Shown: positions 16,208 to 25,643 of the stretch, piece by piece
How positions within the stretch are numbered: position 1 is the first letter of the stretch
Layout: every line of letters begins with the position of its first letter
DNA from: a bacterium
GTDB taxonomy: Bacteria > Bacillota > Clostridia > Oscillospirales > Acutalibacteraceae
Length of the DNA stretch: 64,000 nucleotides
NCBI GenBank assembly: GCA_020625875.1
Contig: JAHLAX010000033.1
Span: 62,001 to 126,000 of the forward strand
Direction of reading: 5' to 3'
Program-made: the position numbers and the translations under genes
The notes under the pieces: generated by a model
Seen by the model: the letters and a program-made list of their open reading frames with translations, nothing else
The model's database searches: none
What the model was told of the DNA's origin: nothing

Positions 16208-17869
16208 TTAATTATTATAATCCATTAATTTTCTTGCGTGAGCGAGAGCCGTGTCGGTAACATTTACACCGTCGAGAATACGGGCGAGTTCAGAAAGACG
16301 ACCGTTTGTATCAAGCAGATTAATATCAGTAAAGGTGCGACCGTCACGTACATTCTTTTTAATAAGGAAATGACTGTCAGCTAACGCGGCAATCTGAGCC
16401 TGATGCGTAACGCAGAGAACCTGTCTGGACTTAGAAACTTCTTTAAGCTTAAGCCCGACCTTTTGCGCGGCTGAACCTGAAACGCCTGTATCTACTTCGT
16501 CAAAAATAAGCGTATCAATTACATCGGTTGAAGCGAGCACCGTTTTTATCGCGAGCATCATACGCGACAGTTCACCGCCAGACGCAATTTTATCAACAGG
16601 CTTTGGTTCTTCGCCAGGGTTGGCTGAGATTAACAGCTTAATATCATCCTGCCCATTTTCCTTAAGCTCTGTTCTTTTCTGTGAAACAACGAGCTCAACG
16701 TTAGGCATATCAAGATAATTCATCTCATTTTTTACCTTACTCTCAAAATCACGGGCAGTCGTACTTCTTGTTTTTGAAAGTTCATCAGCAAGATTTTGCG
16801 CTTTTGCCTTAGCCTCGTCACACTTCTTTTTTAATTCGGCGGATTTATCGTCGAACTTTATAAGAGAGTCAAGCTCCGCTCTTGCGTTTTCAAGAAAAGC
16901 GAGCATATCCTCCTCTGTTTTGCCGTACTTTCGTGAAAGCTTGTTTAATAAATCAAGCCTTTCTTCTATCTCCTCAAGCCTATAAGGATTCTGTTCAGAA
17001 TCATCAATCGCCTGTGATATATCGTTACTTACATCCTGAAGCTCATAATACAAATCATTAAGGCGGTTAAAAATGCCCTCAAGCTCAGGGTTAAGGTCAC
17101 TCGCCTTTTGAAGCGCTGTAACAGCGTCGTCGAGTATATCAACAGCACCAGAAGCGGAGCTGCCGTCAAGGTAATTCTTAGCTTTATGAAGCGCTGAGAC
17201 TATCTTTTCGGCGCTCATAAGTATTTTTCGCTCATCACCAAGAGCCTCACTCTCGCCGACAGTAATAGCTGCGTTCTCGAGCTCATTAACCTGAAAAGAC
17301 AAAATATCAATCCGCTGCTCGCGGTTACTCTCGCTGTTCAAAAAGTCATTAAGCTCTTTATAAAGTTTTTTATACTCAGAGAAAGCCTCCTGATAATCAA
17401 GCAACAGGCAATTATTATCGGCAAGATTGTCTATGTAGGTTATATGTGTTTCGGGAGAAAAAAGCTCATAGCTCTCGTGTTGTCCGTGAATATTAATTAA
17501 ATTAAGTCCAAGCTCTCTGAGGAATGATACGTTCGCGGGCTTGCCGTTAATTCGACATGTGTTTTTACCCGAAAGCGATAGTGTGCGGCTAATAATAAGC
17601 TCATTGTCTTCAAAACTATAGCCGTTTTCAAGTAACTTATTCTTAACAACATCATTTATTTCGCTAAAGGTGGCGAAAACAGTCGCGTTATCAGCGCCGT
17701 TTCGTATGATTTCTTTGCTGGTACGATGCCCCATTACTGCGTTTATAGCGTCAATAACAATACTTTTTCCCGCGCCTGTTTCACCTGTAAGGATATTTAG
17801 ACCAGCGAAAAAGTTAATATCGGTTTTTTCAATTACAGCGATGTTCTCAATGTATAATGAAGTCAGCAT
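16208..17869 (-). CDS. recN: DNA repair protein RecN
   Basis: A 553-aa SMC-like ATPase recruited to double-strand breaks. Walker A GETGAGKS (residues about 29-36) near the N-terminus, a long central coiled coil (about 150-370), the ABC signature KIASGGELSRMMLA and Walker B LIFDEVDTGVSG near 430-470, plus a D-loop. Full length. The order argR-recN is conserved in Firmicutes. Confidence 0.96.
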   Translation of the reverse strand: MLTSLYIENIAVIEKTDINFFAGLNILTGETGAGKSIVIDAINAVMGHRTSKEIIRNGADNATVFATFSEINDVVKNKLLENGYSFEDNELIISRTLSLSGKNTCRINGKPANVSFLRELGLNLINIHGQHESYELFSPETHITYIDNLADNNCLLLDYQEAFSEYKKLYKELNDFLNSESNREQRIDILSFQVNELENAAITVGESEALGDERKILMSAEKIVSALHKAKNYLDGSSASGAVDILDDAVTALQKASDLNPELEGIFNRLNDLYYELQDVSNDISQAIDDSEQNPYRLEEIEERLDLLNKLSRKYGKTEEDMLAFLENARAELDSLIKFDDKSAELKKKCDEAKAKAQNLADELSKTRSTTARDFESKVKNEMNYLDMPNVELVVSQKRTELKENGQDDIKLLISANPGEEPKPVDKIASGGELSRMMLAIKTVLASTDVIDTLIFDEVDTGVSGSAAQKVGLKLKEVSKSRQVLCVTHQAQIAALADSHFLIKKNVRDGRTFTDINLLDTNGRLSELARILDGVNVTDTALAHARKLMDYNN

Positions 17870-17879
17870 ATTTTATCCT

Positions 17880-18326
17880 TTAAAGATATTTTTTTATTTC
17901 AAAAACAAAATCAGCGGCTTTATCGTTATCAGTACAAACTATAAAAATAGTATCATCGCCCGCGATTGTACCGAGGACTCCCTTGAAATCCACACTGTCT
18001 ATAGACGCGCAAATAGCGTTAGCCATACCCGCGAGAGTTTTGATTACAACAATATTCTGAGCAAGTTTAATTGAAATAATAGACCTGTTTATAAAACCCG
18101 TGATGTTTTGTGTGGCTTCGGAAACGCTCTTGGAGTATGATGTATACCTGTACTTGCCGTCGTTTGATAAGGTTTTTAATAACCTTAGCTCTTTAATATC
18201 TCGAGAAACCGTCGCCTGAGTTACGTTATATCCTTTTTCTTTAAGGCGGTTAAGAAGCTCCTCCTGAGTTTCGATTGCGTTTTCGTTAATCAAATCGAGA
18301 ATAGCTGCTTGTCTTCTGGTTTTCAT
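17880..18326 (-). CDS. argR: arginine repressor ArgR
   Basis: A 148-aa hexameric regulator. N-terminal winged helix (MKTRRQAAILDLI, TQEELLNRLKEKG, TVSRDIKELRL, residues 1-70) binds ARG boxes, and the C-terminal oligomerisation domain carries the arginine-binding GTIAGDDTIFIV segment (about 118-130). Its start overlaps the nadK stop by 1 bp; AAAGGAG lies inside the nadK end. Location next to recN is conserved although no arginine genes are in this window. Confidence 0.95.
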   Translation of the reverse strand: MKTRRQAAILDLINENAIETQEELLNRLKEKGYNVTQATVSRDIKELRLLKTLSNDGKYRYTSYSKSVSEATQNITGFINRSIISIKLAQNIVVIKTLAGMANAICASIDSVDFKGVLGTIAGDDTIFIVCTDNDKAADFVFEIKKYL

Positions 18327-19141
18327 CAGGATTTTCTCTCCTTTAACTTTTCGTTTAATAATTGATAGAAATTACGATCATAAAGTGTAATTAGCTTTAA
18401 TACTTTATCTGATTTTTTAATAATTACCAAGTCATTTGGCGTAATGCTAATATTTCGTTCCCCGTCAATAGAAAGAATAGCGGGAGTATCGTCGTTGACC
18501 TTAACTTTGGCGGTTAATGTCGCCTCGCCGTCAAATACAACAGAGCGTGAAATTAACGAATGAGGACAAATCGGAGTCAACAGAATACAATTCATCTCAG
18601 GATAAATAACAGGACCGCCTGCCGAAAGCGAATATGCTGTTGAACCTGTAGGCGTTGAAAATAAAATTCCGTCAGCGCGATAGGTATAAATAGGCGAATT
18701 ATCAAGAGATACTGAAATATCAATAATACGCGAGAGCTGACCGCGTGCCAAAGTGGCGTCATTAACCGCGAGAAAGCTTTCACATTCACCGTTCATTCGC
18801 TTAACAGTGACATCAAGCAGCATTCGCTTTTTGATAGTATAATTATTTGTAAGGATTCGTTTTAAGTCAGCTATATTATCGGGTTCAACCTCAGCGGCAA
18901 ATCCAAGTCGGCCAACGTTCACCCCAATCATAGGCTTGGAGTACTTGGCGGCGTGTTTTGCCGAATGAATTATTGTACCGTCGCCACCCACAGTAACCGC
19001 CGCGTCACAATCTCTAAAAAGCTCATCGTGCGGTTTATCGGTGAGTATTACAGCACCGCTTTCTGTGAGTAGAGCTGAAATTTTTTCGGCGATTAATATC
19101 GCTTTTTCTTTATCTTTATTTACTATTAAAGCTATTTTCAT
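18326..19141 (-). CDS. nadK: NAD kinase
   Basis: A 271-aa cytosolic enzyme making NADP+ from NAD+ and ATP (or polyphosphate). It shows the family GGDGTIIHSAK motif (about 56-66), the NVGRLGF segment and the LSAGGPVIYP-LTPICPHSL C-terminal motif. Normal length. Second-to-third position in the dxs-tlyA-nadK-argR-recN block; 2 bp after tlyA. Confidence 0.96.
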   Translation of the reverse strand: MKIALIVNKDKEKAILIAEKISALLTESGAVILTDKPHDELFRDCDAAVTVGGDGTIIHSAKHAAKYSKPMIGVNVGRLGFAAEVEPDNIADLKRILTNNYTIKKRMLLDVTVKRMNGECESFLAVNDATLARGQLSRIIDISVSLDNSPIYTYRADGILFSTPTGSTAYSLSAGGPVIYPEMNCILLTPICPHSLISRSVVFDGEATLTAKVKVNDDTPAILSIDGERNISITPNDLVIIKKSDKVLKLITLYDRNFYQLLNEKLKERKS

Positions 19142-19143
19142 AA

Positions 19144-19947
19144 CTATCTGTCCAGTTCCAAATGTGATTGTTTTACAAGTTGTTCAGGAGTGAAGTCAAT
19201 ATACGATTTAGGAGCGTCTGATTTTTTCAGGTATATCAGATACTCAATGTTGCCTTCGGGACCTTTTATCGGTGAAAAATCGAGCCCCAACACGCTGAAC
19301 CCGTTATCAAGGCAGAAGTTATATATACTCTCTACAACCTCAATATGTACGTCAGAGTCACGGACAACGCCCTTTTTGCCGACCTTTCCCCTGCCTGCCT
19401 CAAACTGAGGCTTTATTAAGCATACAGCCTCTGCGTTATCGCTCAAAAGCTTATACGCGACAGGAAGCAGGAGCTTAAGCGAAATAAAGCTGACATCTAT
19501 TGAAAAGAAATCAATTTTATCGGGCACCTGTTCATTTGTAACATTACGCATATTTGTGCGCTCAAGATTAATAACGCGGCTGTCGTTGCGGAGCTTCCAC
19601 GCGAGCTGTCCATAGCCTACGTCAATAGAATAAACCTTTTTGGCTCCGTTCTGGAGCATACAATCGGTAAATCCTCCTGTTGACGCCCCTATATCCATTG
19701 TAATTTTATCGGTCAGGTCAATATTGAATGTATTAATCGCTTTTTCTAGTTTCAATCCGCCGCGACTGACATACTTGAGCTTTTTCCCTCTGAATTCAAT
19801 ATTAACGTCTTCCTCGTAGGATTGTCCCGCTTTATCGGCTTTTTGGTTGTTGACATAGATTTCTCCCGCCATAATAACAGCCTTAGCCTTTTCGCGGCTT
19901 TCGGCTATGCCGCGCTCAGTTACGAGGATATCAAGTCTTGTTTTCAT
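19144..19947 (-). CDS. tlyA: TlyA-family rRNA 2'-O-methyltransferase / hemolysin-like protein
   Basis: A 267-aa cytoplasmic protein. An S4 RNA-binding domain (TRLDILVTERG to VNNQKADKAG, residues 1-60) precedes an FtsJ-like Rossmann methyltransferase with MDIGASTGGFTDCML (about 82-96) and the K-D-K-E type catalytic residues (SIDVSFISL, LIKPQFE). TlyA 2'-O-methylates rRNA cytidines in mycobacteria; the Firmicute relative is YqxC. Overlaps the dxs stop by 4 bp. Confidence 0.92.
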   Translation of the reverse strand: MKTRLDILVTERGIAESREKAKAVIMAGEIYVNNQKADKAGQSYEEDVNIEFRGKKLKYVSRGGLKLEKAINTFNIDLTDKITMDIGASTGGFTDCMLQNGAKKVYSIDVGYGQLAWKLRNDSRVINLERTNMRNVTNEQVPDKIDFFSIDVSFISLKLLLPVAYKLLSDNAEAVCLIKPQFEAGRGKVGKKGVVRDSDVHIEVVESIYNFCLDNGFSVLGLDFSPIKGPEGNIEYLIYLKKSDAPKSYIDFTPEQLVKQSHLELDR

Positions 19948-21803
19948 ATATTTTCCTTAATTATTTTAATCATTCCCTTGTCGTCAAGCTCCAGTTCACT
20001 CAAAGCCTGAAGCACTGTTTCGTGACGAACAAATCTGTCTTTAATTCCGTGAATTTTATAGAAGAAGTTTTTACCTGTCTTTTTGAGCTCATAGCCAAAC
20101 GATTCGCCTATACCGCCCGCTACAAGGCTTTCTTCAAAGAAGAAGATTTTTGAACTGCGCGCCGCGAGTTCAACAGCCTTGGGGTCAATGGGTTTTATTC
20201 TGCACAGCTTAAGAATATTTATGTTTATACCATCTGACGCGAGAGCTTCTTTCGCCTTGCAGGCAAAAGAGAATAATCTGCCGTAGGTTATTAGAGTTAT
20301 ATCTGCGTTTTCGTCGCCGTAGAGATTAAAATCAATGCTGGGCTCGGTGTAATCATCGGGCATATAGAGCTCGCCGCCTCTGGGATAACGAACCGATACC
20401 AAACCTTTACACATATAAGCCGCGGCGTTGAGAGAGTGCCTCAGCTCAGAGAAATAACATGGTGAGAAAATTGTAGTATTAGGTATCGTATTGAGCATAC
20501 TGACATCAAACGTACCCTGATGGGTTTCACCGTCGTCACCGACAATTCCCGCTCTGTCAACAGCGAGAATAATATGAAGATTCTGAATAGCGGCGTCGTG
20601 AATAAGCTGGTCAAATCCGCGTTGTAAAAATGTAGAATAAACAGCGAAGAAAGGAATAATCCCCTTCGTGGCGAGTCCGCACGCGAATGTGATTGCGTGT
20701 TCCTCGGCGATACCTACGTCAAAGAACCTGTTTTTAAACTTTTTAGAAAACTCGGAAAGTCCTGTACCTAAGGTCATAGCCGCTGTAATAGCGACAATCT
20801 TTTTGTCTTTTTCTGCGAGCTTACACAACTCTGAAGCGAACACCGCGGAAAAGCCTTTATGACTGGACAAAGGCTCTCCGGTATCAATATCGAATTTTCC
20901 TATACCGTGGAACTCCTTGGGGTGTGATTCGGCAGGCTCGTAGCCCTTACCCTTACGCGTTACAACATGGACCAATACAGGCTCGTTTGTAATCTTTTTA
21001 GCGAGCGTTAAGGCGTTGTTGAGCTCGTCCATATCATGACCGTCAACAGGTCCGAGATATGTATAGCCGAGAACATCAAAGAGAGTGTTTTTATAAATAA
21101 GATTTTTAAGCTTTGATTTGCTTCGTTTTAAAACTTTTTTGAACAGTTTTCCAAAAAGCGGAATATGCGATAATAGCTTTTCGGTTCGGCGCTTGATCCT
21201 GATATACGCGGGCTGGATTCTCATATGAGAAAGATGTTTAGCTACAGCACCTACATTGTTTGAAATCGACATTTTGTTATCGTTGAGAATAACAATAAAG
21301 TTCTTCTTGAATCTGCCCGCGTTATTAAGACCTTCATACGCGAGCCCGCCCGTCATTGAGCCGTCGCCGATAACAGCTATTGTGTAGGATTGCTCGCCCT
21401 TGAGCTGCTTGGCTTTGGCTATACCGTAAGCGGCTGAAATTGAGGTTGAGCTATGCCCCGCGTTAAACGCGTCATACTTGCTCTCTGAGCGTTTTGGAAA
21501 TCCCGCGAGCCCGTCTTTTTGACGGATAGTATCAATCAAATCATAGCGGCCTGTGAGCATTTTATGAACATAACTCTGATGGCCAACATCCCAGACTATG
21601 CTGTCCTTGGGGCAATTAAAGCATTTATGCAGCATAACAGTAAGCTCGACAATGCCGAGATTGGAGGCGAGGTGTCCGCCGTTTACGGACACAACCTCAA
21701 TAAGCTTTTCGCGTATTTCAGCGCAAAGCTCTTTAGTTTCGGTATCGTTAAGCTTTTTGATGTCGGAAGGAGATTTAATTGTAGAAAGGATTTTGTATTC
21801 CAT
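19944..21803 (-). CDS. dxs: 1-deoxy-D-xylulose-5-phosphate synthase
   Basis: A 619-aa thiamine-diphosphate enzyme, the first step of the MEP isoprenoid pathway, joining pyruvate and glyceraldehyde 3-phosphate. Motifs: HLASNLGIVELT (N-terminal), the ThDP/Mg motif GDGSMTGGLAYEGLNNAG (about 144-161), and DRAGIVGDDGETHQG (about 421-435) in the pyrimidine domain. Full length. It works upstream of ispE (60373) and ispA (next gene), both in this window. Confidence 0.97.
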   Translation of the reverse strand: MEYKILSTIKSPSDIKKLNDTETKELCAEIREKLIEVVSVNGGHLASNLGIVELTVMLHKCFNCPKDSIVWDVGHQSYVHKMLTGRYDLIDTIRQKDGLAGFPKRSESKYDAFNAGHSSTSISAAYGIAKAKQLKGEQSYTIAVIGDGSMTGGLAYEGLNNAGRFKKNFIVILNDNKMSISNNVGAVAKHLSHMRIQPAYIRIKRRTEKLLSHIPLFGKLFKKVLKRSKSKLKNLIYKNTLFDVLGYTYLGPVDGHDMDELNNALTLAKKITNEPVLVHVVTRKGKGYEPAESHPKEFHGIGKFDIDTGEPLSSHKGFSAVFASELCKLAEKDKKIVAITAAMTLGTGLSEFSKKFKNRFFDVGIAEEHAITFACGLATKGIIPFFAVYSTFLQRGFDQLIHDAAIQNLHIILAVDRAGIVGDDGETHQGTFDVSMLNTIPNTTIFSPCYFSELRHSLNAAAYMCKGLVSVRYPRGGELYMPDDYTEPSIDFNLYGDENADITLITYGRLFSFACKAKEALASDGININILKLCRIKPIDPKAVELAARSSKIFFFEESLVAGGIGESFGYELKKTGKNFFYKIHGIKDRFVRHETVLQALSELELDDKGMIKIIKENI

Positions 21804-21817
21804 AAATCCTTACCCCT

Positions 21818-22687
21818 TTATTTTTTTCGCTCAGCCAGACTTATCGCGAATTTCTTTAACTCTGTGTTATCATCGTCAAAGCAGTCGAGAGCCTCAATAG
21901 CCTCTTTAGTAAGCTCGTCAACCATAACACGGCATTTTTCTATGCCGAAAAGTGTAACATAAGTTGACTTGTTGTTTTCTATATCTGAGCCTACAGGCTT
22001 ACCCAATTCCTCATTTGTGGAAGTTATATCCAAAATATCATCGACAATCTGGAATGAAAGTCCAATACATTTTCCGTATTTTTCAGCCATTTTCAATTGA
22101 ATATCGTCGGCTCCTCCGAGTATAGCTCCCATTACGCAAGCTGCTTTTATAAGTCCGCCTGTTTTTAGGTCGTTACACTCGAGGACTTCTTCGTATGAAG
22201 CGGACTTTTTCTCGTTTTCAAGGTCAATAACCTGTCCGCCGACCATACCCTTTGCTCCGCAAAATCTCGACAAAGTATTGATACATTTAACGGCTTTATT
22301 CGCTCCCGCTTTATTAACGGTTTCAGGGAGTGACATAACTTCAAAAGCAAGACTCTGAAGCGCGTCGCCCGCGAGCAAGGCTGTATCCTCGCCAAAAACT
22401 TTATGGTTTGAGGGCTTTCCGCGTCTCATATCGTCGTCGTCCATACACGGAAGGTCATCATGAATAAGCGAATATGTATGAATATACTCGATAGCGCACG
22501 CGAACGGCAAAGCTGTTTCAACATCACCGCCGCATAGTCTGCAGAACTCAATAACTAACTGAGGACGCACGCGCTTTCCGCCAGCGTCGACACTATAACG
22601 CATTGAGTCGAATAGTTTTTTTATTAAGATATTGTCATTCGGTAAATAAGAATACAGCGCGTTTTCAATTATATTGAGGTCAATCAT
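21818..22687 (-). CDS. ispA: geranylgeranyl/farnesyl diphosphate synthase (short-chain polyprenyl synthase)
   Basis: Condenses isopentenyl and dimethylallyl diphosphates to farnesyl diphosphate for undecaprenyl and quinone synthesis. About 289 aa, with the first Asp-rich motif DDLPCMDDDDMRRGKPS (about 74-90) and the second DDILD (about 211-215). The start is ATG at 22685-22687, overlapping the xseB stop and 9 nt after AGGTG; further upstream starts would run into xseB. Operon neighbours dxs and xseB match the widespread xseB-ispA-dxs order. Confidence 0.95.
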   Translation of the reverse strand: MIDLNIIENALYSYLPNDNILIKKLFDSMRYSVDAGGKRVRPQLVIEFCRLCGGDVETALPFACAIEYIHTYSLIHDDLPCMDDDDMRRGKPSNHKVFGEDTALLAGDALQSLAFEVMSLPETVNKAGANKAVKCINTLSRFCGAKGMVGGQVIDLENEKKSASYEEVLECNDLKTGGLIKAACVMGAILGGADDIQLKMAEKYGKCIGLSFQIVDDILDITSTNEELGKPVGSDIENNKSTYVTLFGIEKCRVMVDELTKEAIEALDCFDDDNTELKKFAISLAERKK

Positions 22688-22907
22688 CGAACACATCACC
22701 TGTCTTATTAAGCTTTTCAAAGCGCTCGTTAATCTCAGTTATTCTAAGTTTGCAATCGTCGAGCTGCTTATAACAAAACTCCATTAGCTTGAACGCTTTT
22801 TCGTAACACTCCATACTCTCTTCAAGAGAAAGATTGCCTTTTTCAAGCTTTTCAACGTACGCGTTAATCTGCTCATGGGCGCTTTCGAAAGTTAATTCAT
22901 TACTCAT
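22680..22907 (-). CDS. xseB: exodeoxyribonuclease VII small subunit
   Basis: A 75-aa helical protein (LTFESAHEQINAYVEKLEKG, LSLEESMECYEKAFKLM) that binds XseA to form exonuclease VII, which degrades ssDNA from both ends. The usual large-subunit gene xseA is absent here: the gene just upstream is whiA, whose stop overlaps the xseB start by 8 bp. xseA is presumably elsewhere. Ends inside the ispA start. Confidence 0.93.
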   Translation of the reverse strand: MSNELTFESAHEQINAYVEKLEKGNLSLEESMECYEKAFKLMEFCYKQLDDCKLRITEINERFEKLNKTGDVFDD

Positions 22908-23826
22908 TATTTTTATCCTCCGTTACTTTAGCGGCGATTTTATATAAACGATCAATCCTGTGATTAACGCCGCTGCGGGAAATATTAAGATTCTGAGACA
23001 ACTCATTTAAAGACATTTCGGGATTATCAAGTCTCAAATTTGCTAATTCAATAAGCTCATCAGGCAGCTTGTCCAGACCGACAGTGTTCTTAATGGTGTT
23101 TATAGCGCGTATCTGTCTTGCTGAAGCGTCGGCAAGTTTTTTTATATTAGATAGCTCTGAATTCTGGCGGCGGTTCAAGTCGTTGCGTATATCTTTGTAG
23201 GCGGAGGCTTCAATTACAGCCATAACCGAATTGCCCGCTCCTATGAAGCCTAAAAAATCACAAATGTTTTCGCTGCCCTTAAGATAGACCAGATAGCTGC
23301 CTTTTCTCGGAGTAACTTTCGGGTTAACCGAGAAAACCTCAACCTCGCCTATAAAATGCAAAAGATTGTCCGCAAGAGTTTTATGTCGTACCATAAGCTC
23401 AAGGTGATAGCCTTTGTGAGGATTAGTAACAGAACCGCAGCTGAGAAACACTCCGCGCAAGAAACAATTGTATAAGTCCTCGCTTTCAAGGTTGGCTCGG
23501 TTGATTTTAAGATTGATGTCGTGAACAGAGTGACCGTAAAACTCATAAATAGCCTTGCACTCGTCGGGAACAACCAGTAGTATTTTGTATAAGCGAGGAA
23601 CATCGCTGCTTAAATCAGTATGTTTTTCGAGTATCGGGTTAAAAAGTTCGCTTACCAGGCTCTCAAACCTCTTAACTGACGCCCGATTCTCACTTTTATA
23701 GACAATCTCGCGGGATGTAAAACGACTGGCGAACAAAAGCATACCGTAAAGCTCGGCATACTTCTGGCTATCATTATCGAGCCCGATACGTGAAAGCTCG
23801 TTTTTAACATCTGATGAAAATGACAT
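22900..23826 (-). CDS. whiA: WhiA family DNA-binding protein
   Basis: A 308-aa protein with a LAGLIDADG-homing-endonuclease-like fold at residues about 1-210, without the catalytic acids expected of a nuclease, and a C-terminal helix-turn-helix (MSLNELSQNLNISRSGVNHRI, about 272-292). WhiA controls sporulation septation in Streptomyces and influences division and lipids in Bacillus. It follows rapZ by 2 bp; the usual intervening yvcK gene is missing. Confidence 0.94.
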   Translation of the reverse strand: MSFSSDVKNELSRIGLDNDSQKYAELYGMLLFASRFTSREIVYKSENRASVKRFESLVSELFNPILEKHTDLSSDVPRLYKILLVVPDECKAIYEFYGHSVHDINLKINRANLESEDLYNCFLRGVFLSCGSVTNPHKGYHLELMVRHKTLADNLLHFIGEVEVFSVNPKVTPRKGSYLVYLKGSENICDFLGFIGAGNSVMAVIEASAYKDIRNDLNRRQNSELSNIKKLADASARQIRAINTIKNTVGLDKLPDELIELANLRLDNPEMSLNELSQNLNISRSGVNHRIDRLYKIAAKVTEDKNNE

Positions 23827-23828
23827 AA

Positions 23829-24692
23829 TTATTTATTTATATCTCTGTGGTATACAGAAGATTTATATCCTTGTTTTATAAAATGCTTTTTTAAGTATTC
23901 CGCGATAGCGACCGAACGATGCTTACCGCCAGTACAACCGATACCCGCGACGAACTCCGCCTTGCCTTCTTTAAGATAAAGCGGCATACACAAATCAAGA
24001 AAATCAGTCAGTTTTTTTATAAACTGCTCGGTATCCTCGGAATTAAACACATAGTCGCGCACTTCGTCGTTATGACCTGTTTTATTCTTAAGCTCGGGGA
24101 TGTAATAAGGATTTGGCAAACAGCGCACATCAAATATTGAGTCGCAATCGTTCGGCGCGCCGTGCTTAAAACCAAAAGAAACAAATGTCAGAATAATACT
24201 CTTTTCGTTTTTGCCCAGAAATATTCTGGTAACACGTTCCTTAAGCATCTTTGTAGACACATCGGTCGTATTGATAATATGGTCAGCCAGCTTCCTGAAA
24301 GGTTCAAGATAAGAGTTTTCAAGAGAAATGGCGCTCTCGATTGAATTATCAGGAACGGAATCAGCCAAAGGATGGCGGCGGCGTGTTTCTTTAAAACGGC
24401 GAATCAAAACATCATCACGAGCGTCAAGGAAAATAAGCGTATATGGCTTGCGTTCCTCGTTAAAGCGCATAAGGTCAAAATAAAAATCATTGAGTTTATT
24501 GCCGCCGCGCGCGTCAATAACAATAGCGACACGCTTCATAGCCTCATCGGTTGAAGATTCGCACAAGTTATAAAAAGTATATAAAAGCTGACTGGGAAGG
24601 TTATCGACACAATAAAAGCCAATATCCTCCAGTGAATGAAGCGCCGAGGTTTTTCCGGCTCCCGACAGTCCCGTAATAATAACAAAATCCAT
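23829..24692 (-). CDS. rapZ: RNase adapter RapZ / nucleotide-binding protein YvcJ
   Basis: A 287-aa P-loop protein. Walker A GLSGAGKTSA (residues about 8-17), Walker B VIDARG region, and the C-terminal domain with GCTGGKHRSVAIAEYL, the family signature. In E. coli RapZ ties GlcN6P levels to GlmS through small RNAs; the Firmicute YvcJ is a nucleotide-binding protein with a less clear role. Its neighbour murB uses the same amino-sugar pathway, which fits. Confidence 0.93.
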   Translation of the reverse strand: MDFVIITGLSGAGKTSALHSLEDIGFYCVDNLPSQLLYTFYNLCESSTDEAMKRVAIVIDARGGNKLNDFYFDLMRFNEERKPYTLIFLDARDDVLIRRFKETRRRHPLADSVPDNSIESAISLENSYLEPFRKLADHIINTTDVSTKMLKERVTRIFLGKNEKSIILTFVSFGFKHGAPNDCDSIFDVRCLPNPYYIPELKNKTGHNDEVRDYVFNSEDTEQFIKKLTDFLDLCMPLYLKEGKAEFVAGIGCTGGKHRSVAIAEYLKKHFIKQGYKSSVYHRDINK

Positions 24693-24708
24693 ATGTATAT
24701 CCTAATCT

Positions 24709-25617
24709 TTAGTCCAGATAGATTACTTCTCTTTGAAGGTCATAGCCTGTTTCATTTTTGACAGTAGTCTGAATATATTTAATCAGGTTTTTCACGTCAG
24801 CCGCTGTCGCTCCGCCTATATTAACGATAAAGCCCGCGTGTTTTGGTGAAACCTGAGCTCCGCCTATTGTCTTCCCCTTTAGTCCGCATTTTTCAATAAG
24901 CGCGCCGGCGTAATTGCCCTCAGGGCGGCGGAATACAGAACCCGCGGAAGGAAATTCAAGCGGCTGTTTATCCTTGCGACGTGACATAAAATCATCCATA
25001 CGGTTGCGAATCTCGGTACGGTTATCAAGCTTAAGCTTAAAGGTCGCGCCGATGATTGTAAATCCGTTCTCTTTATATACGCTGTGACGATAACCAAAAT
25101 CCAAATCGTTTGATTTTATTGTTCCGATTTTTCCGTCTTTATCAATATGAGTGACAGAGTACACAACGTTTTTCATCTCTCCGCCGTAAGCGCCAGCGTT
25201 CATAAACACTGCTCCGCCTACAGAACCAGGGATGCCCCAGGCGAACTCAAGTCCTGTTAAAGAGGAGTTCTCAGCCTCACGGCACAGCCCCGCGAGCGAC
25301 AAACCCGCTCCGCAATGGAAGGTTGTGTTGTCAAGGCGGGTAACTCTGGCAAGGTCGCCTGTCAGTCGGATAACAAGCATATCAAGTCCGTCATCATTAG
25401 CTATAATATTGCTTCCCTTGCCTAATACTATGTATTTAATTCCGAGTTCCTTACATGCGCGTACAAGCTTGCTTACATGAGAAGAATTCTCAGCCTCAGC
25501 GTACAACGCGGCGTTTCCGCCGATTTTAAAAGTTGTAAGAGAGCTAAGCGGCACGTCATACTTGGCTTTGACGCCGAGCTCGTTACATATGTTAAAAAGC
25601 TTTTCATATTTATTCAT
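24709..25617 (-). CDS. murB: UDP-N-acetylenolpyruvoylglucosamine reductase
   Basis: A 302-aa FAD enzyme that reduces UDP-GlcNAc-enolpyruvate to UDP-MurNAc with NADPH for peptidoglycan synthesis. The FAD-binding PCMH region (LGKGSNIIANDDGLDMLVIR) is clear, AGSVFRRPEG carries the catalytic Ser, and the C-terminal Glu lies in REVIYL. The lack of the extra Tyr loop suggests the type II MurB common in Gram-positives. Cytosolic. Confidence 0.96.
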   Translation of the reverse strand: MNKYEKLFNICNELGVKAKYDVPLSSLTTFKIGGNAALYAEAENSSHVSKLVRACKELGIKYIVLGKGSNIIANDDGLDMLVIRLTGDLARVTRLDNTTFHCGAGLSLAGLCREAENSSLTGLEFAWGIPGSVGGAVFMNAGAYGGEMKNVVYSVTHIDKDGKIGTIKSNDLDFGYRHSVYKENGFTIIGATFKLKLDNRTEIRNRMDDFMSRRKDKQPLEFPSAGSVFRRPEGNYAGALIEKCGLKGKTIGGAQVSPKHAGFIVNIGGATAADVKNLIKYIQTTVKNETGYDLQREVIYLD

Positions 25618-25643
25618 AAATAATTTCCTTTTATACTAAGAGA

